Source: Ww85 sp963745765
GTDB taxonomy: Bacteria > Desulfobacterota > Desulfobulbia > Desulfobulbales > Desulfocapsaceae
Assembly: GCA_963745765.1 (NCBI GenBank)
Contig: CAVUYQ010000018.1
Coordinates: 236,583-300,582 of the forward strand
DNA: 64,000 bases
Direction: 5' to 3'
Numbering within the stretch: the first letter of the stretch is position 1; each line of letters starts with the position of its first letter. Position numbers and translations under genes: made by a program. The notes beneath the pieces are model-generated. The model did no database searches. It was not told the origin of the DNA and was given only the letters and a program-made list of their open reading frames with translations. This document shows positions 54,468 to 62,359 of this stretch, piece by piece.

Positions 54468-55709
54468 ATGCCTGACAAGAATATCGCTCTTATTGGCACC
54501 CTGGATACAAAAAACGACTCCTTCGTATTCATGGCTGACATTATCAGGAAATTCGGGTGCAACCCGATCCTGATAGATGTCGGAGCACTGTCTACTCCTG
54601 ATATCACTTCGGACTATTCCAACGAAGCGGTGGTTGCTCTTGCCGGGGCAAAGCTTTCTGAAATTCTCGCGTCCGGAAAACGCGATGAGATCATGTGTGT
54701 TATGGGTAAAGGTGCTGCCCTTGTATTGCAGAATCTCTTAAAAGAAAACAGACTGGATGGCGTTATCGGCGCGGGTGGTAACCAGGGGACAGCCATTGCG
54801 GCCATGGCCATGCGCAGTATGCCGGTTGGCCTGCCGAAATGTCTGGTTTCAACGGTAGCATCCGGAAATATGCGGCCCTATGTCGGTCATAAAGACATCA
54901 ATGTAGTGTTTTCCGTGGCCGATCTGGTAGGCCGGCCAAACGGGGTTTCCCGTGTTATTCTTCGAAATGCGGTTACTGCATTAATTGGTATGGCCGAGCA
55001 CGGTGAACCGATTTCCGCCGCCGGAAACAAAAGAACCATTGCCTTGAGCGCTCTTGGAAATACCGAACCGGCCGCACATCGTATTACTGAGTTGTTGACG
55101 GAAAAAGGCTATGAGGTAATTACGTTCCATGCCTCAGGTGCAGGGGGGTCAGCCATGGAGGAGCTCATTGAATCAGGAATGTTTTCCGGGATTATCGACT
55201 TGACGCCGCACGAACTCTCTGAAGAAGTTGTTGGCAAGGGGGCCTATGTTCCTGTGCTGCCCGGTCGAATGAAAGCTGCTGGACGAGCGGGTATTCCCCA
55301 GGTGGTTTCAACGGGTGCCCTGGAATATCTCTGTTTTGGACCATGGGAATCGATTCCTTCCTCCATGCGCACCAGAAAGATTTACATGCACAACCCTTTT
55401 AACGCGAATGTTAAAGTCACCCAAAAAGAGATGTCTGAAGTCGGAAGAGTGATGGCCGAAAGACTTAACGAAGCAAAAGGACCGGTGATGGTTCTCGTGC
55501 CTCAGAAAGGGTGGTCCACCTATGGCGGCAAGGGCGGTGTATTTTACGATCCCAAAGGGTATCGGCTCCTGCTGAAGAGTTTTAAAAGGGACCTCAGGCC
55601 TGAAATTGAATACCAGGAGGTTGACCACCATATCAATGACCCCTCGTTTGCGGATCTCTGTGTTGAGAACCTGCTGCGCTTGCTTAACCAGCATAAAGAT
55701 GCAACGTGA
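54468..55709 (+). CDS. UPF0261/Tm-1-like ATP-binding protein
   Basis: 413 aa, usual length of bacterial UPF0261 proteins. The N-terminal Tm-1-like ATP-binding domain (about 1-200) shows IALIGTLDTKNDSFVFM, the glycine-rich GVIGAGGNQGTAIAAMAMR and VSTVASGNMRPYVGHKD; the C-terminal domain (about 210-410) has STGALEYLCFGPWESIPSS and LRLLNQHKDA. The plant homologue Tm-1 binds ATP and inhibits a viral replicase; bacterial function is unknown. Its place in a catabolic operon between two hydrolase/isomerase genes suggests a metabolic role. Confidence 0.87.
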   Translation: MPDKNIALIGTLDTKNDSFVFMADIIRKFGCNPILIDVGALSTPDITSDYSNEAVVALAGAKLSEILASGKRDEIMCVMGKGAALVLQNLLKENRLDGVIGAGGNQGTAIAAMAMRSMPVGLPKCLVSTVASGNMRPYVGHKDINVVFSVADLVGRPNGVSRVILRNAVTALIGMAEHGEPISAAGNKRTIALSALGNTEPAAHRITELLTEKGYEVITFHASGAGGSAMEELIESGMFSGIIDLTPHELSEEVVGKGAYVPVLPGRMKAAGRAGIPQVVSTGALEYLCFGPWESIPSSMRTRKIYMHNPFNANVKVTQKEMSEVGRVMAERLNEAKGPVMVLVPQKGWSTYGGKGGVFYDPKGYRLLLKSFKRDLRPEIEYQEVDHHINDPSFADLCVENLLRLLNQHKDAT

Positions 55710-55719
55710 ATTTATCTGG

Positions 55720-55856
55720 TTTTCGTCCGGAAATGAGCGATTTTTACCTAAATCTAGGCGCTCGATAAATTTAACCGCAGGCATGGTTGATATTCCGAGG
55801 ATTAAATTTTGAGAGTAACGACGAGTTAGGGGAAAAGTGCTGTTTCAGGGTGGAAA
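55720..55856 (-). repeat. MITE family 1, copy D
   Basis: 137 bp, inverted relative to copies A-C. The left end (TTTTCGTCCGGAAATGAG) matches the drifted right end of copy A; the right end (TTTCAGGGTGGAAA) has diverged most. Flanks TTATCTGG and CTATCTAG share six of eight positions. It is inserted ten bases behind the UPF0261 stop codon, within the operon. Confidence 0.75.
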
Positions 55857-56270
55857 CTATCTAGAAGAGGACAGCTTCCATGCTCGATAATCGATTGCTT
55901 ATAACCGGCGCTGCCTTTGTTGCCATTGGTCTGAATGGCGACATTTCTGCGCTTGTCGGGGCAAGCTTTCCAGCCGTTTGGCTGTATATAAGCATCGATT
56001 CCGGTCAGGCAATGCAATTTGCCCGAACGGTAGCCGCACTGCATCATTATATTCTGCAGGAAGAGATTAGGCATCCCTATAAGGCGTCGGCAGGTGTTTT
56101 AAGACAAAACGATGATTGGGCGAGACCGGGTCGGGCCGGACCCTGAAAGAGAAAATGCTTTGTAGGAAAATAAGCACAATGTAGTATAAAGGCAGGAAAG
56201 GGTGCGGCTGACTATCTCGTGATAATGAATACATTAATACAACAAATAGCTAAACATAGATGGAGGCAAC
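55857..56270 (+). other. Operon spacer with a doubtful 88-codon frame
   Basis: About 410 bases between MITE copy D and the TIM-barrel gene. An open frame from 55880 (88 codons, N-terminus MLDNRLLITGAAFVAIGLNG) has AGAGGACAG upstream but no recognised domain; the opposite strand carries an equally long frame. The end of the region holds the start signal ATGGAGGCAAC of the next gene. Confidence 0.3.
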
Positions 56271-57191
56271 ATGGAAAATTTTTCGATCTACCGCCATATG
56301 AAGCTGGGTATCGTTCATTTCAAGGCCTTTCCCGAAATTGTACGAGGCGAGGGGCCCATTGTTGAATCGTTGCGGACCCTTGTCGAAGATGATTTCTGGA
56401 CTGCGGTGGAAGTTGGCTGGATCAAAGATATAAAGGTGCGCAACGAGGTCAGGCAATTACTCGAAACCTCACATATGGAAGTGTGCTATGCCTGCCAGCC
56501 GCGCATGTTTTCGAACAAGTTGAACATTAACCACTTTGATCCCCAGGAACGGGCAAAGGCCCTGGGAATGATGAAAAGTGGAATTGATGAGGCCTACGAC
56601 ATCGGAGCGTCTGTTGCCAGGGTCTTTTCTGGCAAGCATCCCGGAGAGGCAAAGAAGGAAGATGCCAAGAAAATTCTCATTGATTCGCTCAAAGAGATTT
56701 GTGAATTCACCAAATCACAAGGCGATATCAAACTGTATATGAAAGTGTTTGATTACGATATCGACAAATGTTTTCTGATTGGACACTTCCAGGATGCGGC
56801 CGATGTAGCAGCTGAAGTATGCAAGGATTTCGATAACTTTGGTGTACTCGCTGATCTTTCTCATTTCCCGCTTCTGCGTGAGAAACCGGAAGACGCATTA
56901 CCGCTGGTCAAGAATTTTCCGATGCATTTTCATATCGGCAACTGTTCGTTTAAGGACAGGAGGCATCCGACGTATGGCGACAGGCAACCGCGTTTCGGTC
57001 TTCCAGGCGGCGAAATTGATACGCCGCAGGTCCGGGATTATTTCAAACTTCTGCTTGATCTCGGCCTGCTTGATCCTGAAAATAAACCGGTATTGAGTGC
57101 CGAGGTTCGACCGCTTCTGGCCGGTGAAACCTCGCAGACGGTTATTGCCAACACAAAGCGTGTAATTAAGGAAGCTTGGGCAATGGTATAA
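56271..57191 (+). CDS. TIM-barrel sugar phosphate isomerase/epimerase
   Basis: 306-aa AP-endonuclease-2-like TIM barrel of the xylose isomerase-like superfamily. Barrel strands and candidate metal ligands are visible: FWTAVEVGWI (Glu), CYACQPRMFSNKLNI, ASVARVFSGKHPGEAKKE, IKLYMKVFDYDIDK, NFGVLADLSHFPLL (Asp), MHFHIGNCS (His) and PVLSAEVRPLLAGE (Glu). Such enzymes interconvert keto and aldo sugars or epimerise keto acids, IolO of Thermotoga being one example. ATG 56271 has GGAGGCAAC upstream. It precedes the transporter genes in the same orientation. Confidence 0.87.
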   Translation: MENFSIYRHMKLGIVHFKAFPEIVRGEGPIVESLRTLVEDDFWTAVEVGWIKDIKVRNEVRQLLETSHMEVCYACQPRMFSNKLNINHFDPQERAKALGMMKSGIDEAYDIGASVARVFSGKHPGEAKKEDAKKILIDSLKEICEFTKSQGDIKLYMKVFDYDIDKCFLIGHFQDAADVAAEVCKDFDNFGVLADLSHFPLLREKPEDALPLVKNFPMHFHIGNCSFKDRRHPTYGDRQPRFGLPGGEIDTPQVRDYFKLLLDLGLLDPENKPVLSAEVRPLLAGETSQTVIANTKRVIKEAWAMV

Positions 57192-57281
57192 GTATGCAGC
57201 GCAATCAAGGTCAGGACGAATCCGCCATGATGTGAATGACAGTGTGACCAAAACTTCAACGCAGGGCAGGAGGTAGTAGAC

Positions 57282-58241
57282 ATGATGAACAAGAAATCAA
57301 TTTCCGCAGTACTCGCAATCCTCGTGGCTTTGAGCTTCAGTGTAAGCGCCATTGCCGCCGATTATCCCACAAAACCGGTGCAGATGCTGATTCCCTTCGG
57401 AGCCGGTGGATCTGCTGATTCGATGGGCAGGATGATCGCCAAGGCCTCTGAAAAATACCTGGGACAGCCCATTATTGCCGTCAATAAACCCGGCGCCGGC
57501 GGCGGGATCATGCTTACCGCTCTCAAAAATGCAAGACCGGATGGCTATACCATAGGATGGACTTCGACAGGTATTCTGACGGTTACCAATATTGGCAACG
57601 TTCCCTTTATGCATGATGCCTTCACGCATGTGGCGAGGATCGGGATCAGTGCCATGCCGATTGTTGTCAGGGCAGACGCCCCGTGGAAGACCTTTCAGGA
57701 GTTTGTCGAATACGCCAGGCAAAATCCCGATAAAGTCAAGATCGGCAATGCAGGGACCGGCAGTGCAACCCATTTGACCCCGATTTTTATGGAAAAAGAG
57801 CTGGGGCTGAAATTTATCCATGTTCCTCTTGGCGCCGAGCGACGGGTTCCTAGCCTGCTGGGCGGTGAGGTTGATGCCATCTGCGTGCCGCTGCCGGAAA
57901 TCGTAGCGCAGGTAGAGGCAGGTAAGGCGAGGATCCTTGCTGTTCCCAGTGAAAAGAGGGATCCCGGTTTTCCGGATGTCCCCACCATGAAGGAGCTCGG
58001 CTACAACGTGGTCCTGGAACTTTTTCGCGGCATCAGTGTCCCCAAGGGAACACCCGAAGATGTGGTAAAAAAACTGGAAGCCGCATTTAAGAAAGGCGCT
58101 GAAGATCCTGAGTTCATTGCCTACTGCAAGAAAAACAGCTTTAACGTCAGCTTTATGGGACAGGATGAGTTTAATAAGTACATCGTCCCGATGAACGACA
58201 GGATAGGCGAAGTCATGACGGAAGCCGGATTGAAAAAGTAA
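57282..58241 (+). CDS. tctC: Tripartite tricarboxylate transporter substrate-binding protein
   Basis: 319-aa periplasmic Bug/TctC-type binding protein with a signal peptide (MMNKKSISAVLAILVALSFSVSAIA, cleaved near AIAA). The family start ADYPTKPVQMLIPFGAGGSADSMGR is followed by KPGAGGGIMLTALKNARPDG, GNAGTGSATHLTPIF and LLGGEVDAICVPLPEI. The binding protein captures a carboxylate or sugar acid outside the cell and delivers it to TctBA. First gene of the transporter trio, 90 bases behind the isomerase. Confidence 0.93.
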   Translation: MMNKKSISAVLAILVALSFSVSAIAADYPTKPVQMLIPFGAGGSADSMGRMIAKASEKYLGQPIIAVNKPGAGGGIMLTALKNARPDGYTIGWTSTGILTVTNIGNVPFMHDAFTHVARIGISAMPIVVRADAPWKTFQEFVEYARQNPDKVKIGNAGTGSATHLTPIFMEKELGLKFIHVPLGAERRVPSLLGGEVDAICVPLPEIVAQVEAGKARILAVPSEKRDPGFPDVPTMKELGYNVVLELFRGISVPKGTPEDVVKKLEAAFKKGAEDPEFIAYCKKNSFNVSFMGQDEFNKYIVPMNDRIGEVMTEAGLKK

Positions 58242-58309
58242 GTAAGTTTCTCAAGGGAAGCATCCCGGTTCAGGATGCTTCCCTCCATTTTTTACAGGTT
58301 CGGGGTCAC

Positions 58310-58762
58310 ATGCGCTTTGCCAATATCATTATATCACTCATTTTACTGGCTTTCTCCGGATTTTATGGGGTGTTGATCGCCAGGCTCCCGGATCGCGATC
58401 TTCCCCATACTCTTGGCGCTGCCTTCACGCCCTGGTTGCTGACCGGTTTTCTCGTTTTTCTCAGCCTGCTGCTGCTGTTTGGTTCCATTTTCTCCAAAAA
58501 AGACGACACAAAGGTCTCTCTGCCGATAAGAGATCTCTTGGGAATTGCCGGACTCCTGCTGTTGATAGTTCTGTACATCAAACTGATGAGCTATCTCGGC
58601 TTTATCCCTGTTACTATTGTTTTCATGGCCTGTCTGACCTGGGCGGCCGGTTCCAGAAAACCACTCGGCATCGCCGTTTTTTCAATAACAACAACCGTTA
58701 TTGTTTATTTATTGTTTCAAAAATTCTTTAGTATTCAACTTCCTTCGGGAATCTTTTTTTAG
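58310..58762 (+). CDS. tctB: Tripartite tricarboxylate transporter small membrane subunit
   Basis: 150-aa TctB-type protein with four predicted helices (FANIIISLILLAFSGFYGVLIA, TPWLLTGFLVFLSLLLLFG, LLGIAGLLLLIVLYIKLMSY, GIAVFSITTTVIVYLLFQ). The family signature LGFIPVTIVFMACLTWAAGSR is present. ATG 58310 is preceded by CAGGTTCGGGGTCAC, a weak ribosome binding site. It assembles with TctA in the inner membrane. The preceding 68 bases contain the complementary GAAGCATCCCGG/CAGGATGCTTCC hairpin (58258-58281), perhaps limiting read-through from the binding protein gene. Confidence 0.88.
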   Translation: MRFANIIISLILLAFSGFYGVLIARLPDRDLPHTLGAAFTPWLLTGFLVFLSLLLLFGSIFSKKDDTKVSLPIRDLLGIAGLLLLIVLYIKLMSYLGFIPVTIVFMACLTWAAGSRKPLGIAVFSITTTVIVYLLFQKFFSIQLPSGIFF

Positions 58763-58775
58763 ATAGGGCTGATCG

Positions 58776-60257
58776 ATGGATATGGCATTGGCCGCTCTGG
58801 CCGACGTGTTGCAAATACAGAACCTCATTGCCAGTATGGTGGGAGTTTTTTTTGGGCTCTTTATCGGGGCTACACCGGGGCTGACCATCAGCCTGGGCAT
58901 GGTGTTATTGCTTCCCCTGACGTTTTCGCTGAGCCCGGTTACAGCCTTCTGTCTGCTCCTGGGTCTTTATTCTGCAGGTTTTACCGGTGGTTCAATATCG
59001 GCAATTCTCCTGAATATTCCCGGTACTCCTTCAGCAGCCGCGACTGCTCTTGACGGACACGCCATGGCCAAAAACGGCCGGGCCGGCGAGGCCATCGGCA
59101 CAGCCGTAACGGCTTCTTTTTTTGGGGGTACTTTCAGTCTTGTCTGTCTGGTTCTGATTGCACCAACCATCGCCAAGATTGCTCTGCATTTTGGTGCTCC
59201 AGAATTATTCGCCCTGGTTCTTCTGGGTCTGACCCTTATCTGCAGTTTCGGTCAGAAATCAATCGTCAAAGGATTAATCTCCGGCATCATCGGCCTCATT
59301 ATCATGACTGTCGGTCTGGACCCTATGGTGGGGACCCCCCGCTTTACCTTTGGCTCCGTTGACCTGCAGGGAGGTATTTCCTTTCTGCCTGCATTGATTG
59401 GCCTTTTTGCAATCCCCCAGATAATTAGTGGAATTATTTCCGGAGCCAAGGTTATTCCAAAATACCAGGCCAAGGTTGCAGGTGTGTTTCCCAAACTGAA
59501 GAATCTGTTTAAATTGAGCAAGGCCATGACTTTGGGCGCAGTCGTTGGAACCGGTGTCGGCGCTGTCCCCGGTGCAGGCGGACCCATCGCCGTGTTTTTG
59601 GCCTACGATTATGCCAGGCGAATTTCGAAAAGGCCTGATGATTTCGGAAAAGGAAACCCAGAAGGCGTCGCCGCCCCGGAAGCTGCAAATAACGGCGTGG
59701 CCGGGGGAGCGATGATCCCGATGCTCACCCTTGGCATTCCCGGTGATCCGATTACCGCCATTCTACTGGGTGCTCTGATGATCCAGGGCTTAACGCCGGG
59801 CCCATTGCTGTTTGAAAATAACGGCCAGTTTGTCTACAGCATTTTCTGGGCGTTTTGTGTGGCCAACGTGCTGACCTTCTTCCTGACCTTTGCGACCATT
59901 AAGCTCTGGGTAAGAATTCATCAGGTGCCATCCAGAATTCTTCTGCCGATCATCACCTTATTGTGCATTATCGGCTCATATTCCCTTCGAAATAACTTTT
60001 TCGATACCGGGGTCATGCTCTTTTTCGGTGTTCTTGGCTATCTTATGAATAAATACCGTTTTCCCATTGTGCCACTGCTGCTGGCCGTTATTCTCGGTCC
60101 GGCACTTGAGGAGCACCTGCGCATGTCTCTGATCATTTCACAGGGGGATTATTCCATATTTTTCAAGCAGCCCATAAGCCTTGTTTTTTTGATCATAGCG
60201 TTTTTCTCATTTGTGCTGCCGATAGTGGGGCCGCTGTTGAGTAAAAAGAGATCATAA
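58776..60257 (+). CDS. tctA: Tripartite tricarboxylate transporter large membrane subunit
   Basis: 493-aa TctA permease with about twelve helices. Family motifs are visible near the N-terminus (GVFFGLFIGATPGLTISLGMVLLLPL) and centre (GLYSAGFTGGSISAILLNIPGTPSAAATALDGH; later GVVGTGVGAVPGAGGPIAVFL-like and LTLGIPGDPITAILLGALMIQG). ATG 58776 follows tctB by 13 bases. Provides the cation-coupled transport path. Unlike the ABC operon at 39 kb, uptake here would be driven by ion gradients. Confidence 0.94.
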   Translation: MDMALAALADVLQIQNLIASMVGVFFGLFIGATPGLTISLGMVLLLPLTFSLSPVTAFCLLLGLYSAGFTGGSISAILLNIPGTPSAAATALDGHAMAKNGRAGEAIGTAVTASFFGGTFSLVCLVLIAPTIAKIALHFGAPELFALVLLGLTLICSFGQKSIVKGLISGIIGLIIMTVGLDPMVGTPRFTFGSVDLQGGISFLPALIGLFAIPQIISGIISGAKVIPKYQAKVAGVFPKLKNLFKLSKAMTLGAVVGTGVGAVPGAGGPIAVFLAYDYARRISKRPDDFGKGNPEGVAAPEAANNGVAGGAMIPMLTLGIPGDPITAILLGALMIQGLTPGPLLFENNGQFVYSIFWAFCVANVLTFFLTFATIKLWVRIHQVPSRILLPIITLLCIIGSYSLRNNFFDTGVMLFFGVLGYLMNKYRFPIVPLLLAVILGPALEEHLRMSLIISQGDYSIFFKQPISLVFLIIAFFSFVLPIVGPLLSKKRS

Positions 60258-60333
60258 CTGCTGCAGAAAGGGACTGTTAAGCGAGCAGCCTCTGTCAACA
60301 ATTTAAAAATTCTGAGATTTTTGGAGGAATAAC

Positions 60334-61458
60334 ATGCAGGAAACACAAAGTAAGAGAAGCCTCGATGTACCCGAAACCATGAAAGCATGGGTGCTTGACG
60401 ATCCGGAACAACTCAGGCTCACTGAAAAACCGGTACCGCAGCCCGGACCTGCCGAGATTCTTGTGAGGATTGATGCTGTTGCTATCTGCGGAACAGACCT
60501 GGAGATCCTCTCCTATGGATTGCCCGCTATTGTTGAAGGTGGTCCTCCCTTTAATAAAAACTTTACGATCGGGCATGAATACATGGGAACGGTGGTCAGA
60601 CTCGGCCGCGGTGTCGATGAATTCAAGATCGGTGATCGTGTGACCGCTGAGATCCACGCCGGCTGCGGCCGCTGTGAGCGATGCCGGGAAGGAATGTACA
60701 CCTCCTGTTCCAATTATGGCCTGAACTACGGTGAGAAAGACAAGGGGCATCGCGCCAACGGCTTCACTACTGACGGCGCTTTTGCTGAATACGCCGTCAA
60801 CAATGTAAATACCCTTATCCATGTTCCCGACGAGATGAGCGATGAAGAGGCTACCCTGGTGGTAACCGCAGGTACCGCTATGTACGGTCTTGATGTCATG
60901 GGCGGACTGATTGCCGGAAAATCTATTGCCGTGACCGGTCCGGGGCCCATTGGACTTATGGGGGTTGCCCTGGCCAAATCATTGGGCGCGCAGCCGGTTA
61001 TCCTGACCGGTACCCGGGACAGCCGCCTTGAGATGGGTAAAAAATTGGGCGCAGACCATGTGATCAATGTCCGCCAGGAAGATCCGGTAGAAAAAGTACT
61101 TGAACTGACCAAGGGTAAAGGGGTTCACTATGTGTTGGAGTGTTCGGGTGCGTCTACTGCCCTGAATGAAGCAGCCAGGATGACAAATCGCGGCGGCAGG
61201 ATCTGTCTCGCCGCTTTTCCGCATGAACCGGTACCCGTTGACCTCGCCTACCTTGTCCGTAACAATATCTATGTCTATGGTATCCGCGGAGAAGGACAGA
61301 GCGCAACGCATCGGGCCATGGCTTTCATGCAGCAGAAACGTTTTGACGCCACTATTATCCATACCCATACCTTTCCGTTTGAAGAAATACCGAAGGCGAT
61401 TAAATATGCCAAGGAACGTATTGAAGACGCGATCAAGGTTGTCGTCAAGATGGGTTGA
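60334..61458 (+). CDS. Zinc-dependent alcohol dehydrogenase, MDR family
   Basis: 374-aa medium-chain dehydrogenase. Catalytic zinc ligands: Cys in AICGTDLEIL and the His-Glu pair in GHEYMGTVV; structural zinc motif AGCGRCERCREGMYTSC with four cysteines. The Rossmann motif is AVTGPGPIGLMGVALAK. The start (ATG 60334) has TTTGGAGGAATAAC upstream. It would oxidise a polyol or cyclitol hydroxyl; the Thermotoga scyllo-inosose 3-dehydrogenase belongs to this broad family. The stop overlaps a small frame at 61455. Confidence 0.92.
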   Translation: MQETQSKRSLDVPETMKAWVLDDPEQLRLTEKPVPQPGPAEILVRIDAVAICGTDLEILSYGLPAIVEGGPPFNKNFTIGHEYMGTVVRLGRGVDEFKIGDRVTAEIHAGCGRCERCREGMYTSCSNYGLNYGEKDKGHRANGFTTDGAFAEYAVNNVNTLIHVPDEMSDEEATLVVTAGTAMYGLDVMGGLIAGKSIAVTGPGPIGLMGVALAKSLGAQPVILTGTRDSRLEMGKKLGADHVINVRQEDPVEKVLELTKGKGVHYVLECSGASTALNEAARMTNRGGRICLAAFPHEPVPVDLAYLVRNNIYVYGIRGEGQSATHRAMAFMQQKRFDATIIHTHTFPFEEIPKAIKYAKERIEDAIKVVVKMG

Positions 61459-61646
61459 TCTCATTGCTGAAGAAGATGCACGATATGCACGAAAAGAGCA
61501 GATCCAGAAGTGTCCGTCAGACCCCGGGCCTGTGCCGGCCGCTTTTGGATCTGCTGAAAGGTAAGGAACAGTGGCATTATTTCGACGGACATTTCTGCAT
61601 CCCTGATGTGCATTTTCCAGGACACAAAATAAGATTAATTCTATGA
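61455..61646 (+). CDS. Small protein coupled to the class II aldolase-like gene (doubtful)
   Basis: A 63-codon frame from TTG 61455 (or ATG 61476) ends with TGA at 61646 and overlaps the next start codon by four bases (ATGA), the typical sign of translational coupling. It overlaps the stop of the dehydrogenase gene by four bases as well. The product is basic and histidine-rich (KMHDMHEKSRSRSVR...HYFDGHFCIPDVHFPGHK) and could bind metal. No homology recognised and no strong ribosome binding site, so it may instead be a translated spacer. Confidence 0.35.
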   Translation: MISLLKKMHDMHEKSRSRSVRQTPGLCRPLLDLLKGKEQWHYFDGHFCIPDVHFPGHKIRLIL

Positions 61647-62284
61647 GTATTCTCGATTTTACCCCCGTCATCCCTGTAGCGGTTCCTGATTTAGAACAGC
61701 AGCGTCGTCAGGCTCTTGCCCGTACTGCCCGGGAAGCATTTCAGCGTCACCTGAGCGCAGAAAAGCGAGGGGTTATCAGTACAAGGCTGCCGAAACCGGG
61801 TCTGTTTCTGATTACTCCCTTTGAAACGAGCTTCGAGGATATCAAAAGCGGGGACACCTGCCTGGTGGATGCGACGGGCACACTCCTTGAGGGAACACCC
61901 GGCCGGGAGCTTCCTCCTGAAACCAGCTATCACCTGAAATCCTATATGGTGCGAACTGATATTAACGCCATTGCTCACCTCTATCCACCCTGGGTATCTT
62001 CCTATGCTCAGCAGGGAAAGGTGTTTGATCTGGTCACTGATGAGGCGCGCCGCGTGATCAAGGAGGTTCTCTGGGTACAGTGTCGTGATTGTGTTTCGCG
62101 ATTCTGCGGTCTTTGTTCCTGCAGAACAGACATCAGGACCAGTTATGCCGGTGTTAACGTCCTGCTCCTGAAAGAAGACGGTATGGTTACGCTCGGAACC
62201 AGCCTTGAGGATGCGTTAAACCTGGCCCATCTTGCCGAGGAAACGGCCAGGGAATCCTTTGGCAACAGCGATGAACTTTCGTAA
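61643..62284 (+). CDS. Class II aldolase/adducin-fold protein with lost zinc site and cysteine cluster
   Basis: 213 aa. The fold is recognisable from KRGVISTRLPKPGLFLITP, SFEDIKSGDTCLVDATGTLLEGTP, ELPPETSYHLKSYMVRTDINAIAHLYPP and LEDALNLAHLAEETAR. The zinc site of class II aldolases (two histidines in HxH and a third in a HG motif) is changed: HLY stands for HxH and KEDG for the third His. In between lies QCRDCVSRFCGLCSC (Cys at about residues 147, 150, 155, 158, 160), which the family does not normally have. It may bind a different metal or an Fe-S cluster. Starts four bases into the end of the small frame before it; no strong ribosome binding site. Confidence 0.75.
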   Translation: MSILDFTPVIPVAVPDLEQQRRQALARTAREAFQRHLSAEKRGVISTRLPKPGLFLITPFETSFEDIKSGDTCLVDATGTLLEGTPGRELPPETSYHLKSYMVRTDINAIAHLYPPWVSSYAQQGKVFDLVTDEARRVIKEVLWVQCRDCVSRFCGLCSCRTDIRTSYAGVNVLLLKEDGMVTLGTSLEDALNLAHLAEETARESFGNSDELS

Positions 62285-62359
62285 TTAGATTGTCGTTTCG
62301 CAGGAAAATAACCTGACGTATTTTTAAATCTTGAATGGTGTTGTTTCGGCCTGATATCC

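Noticed and set aside
28828..55856. Repeated 130-140 bp units as a CRISPR-like array
   Set aside because: The units are dispersed over 27 kb, have inverted terminal repeats and target duplications, and no cas genes are present.
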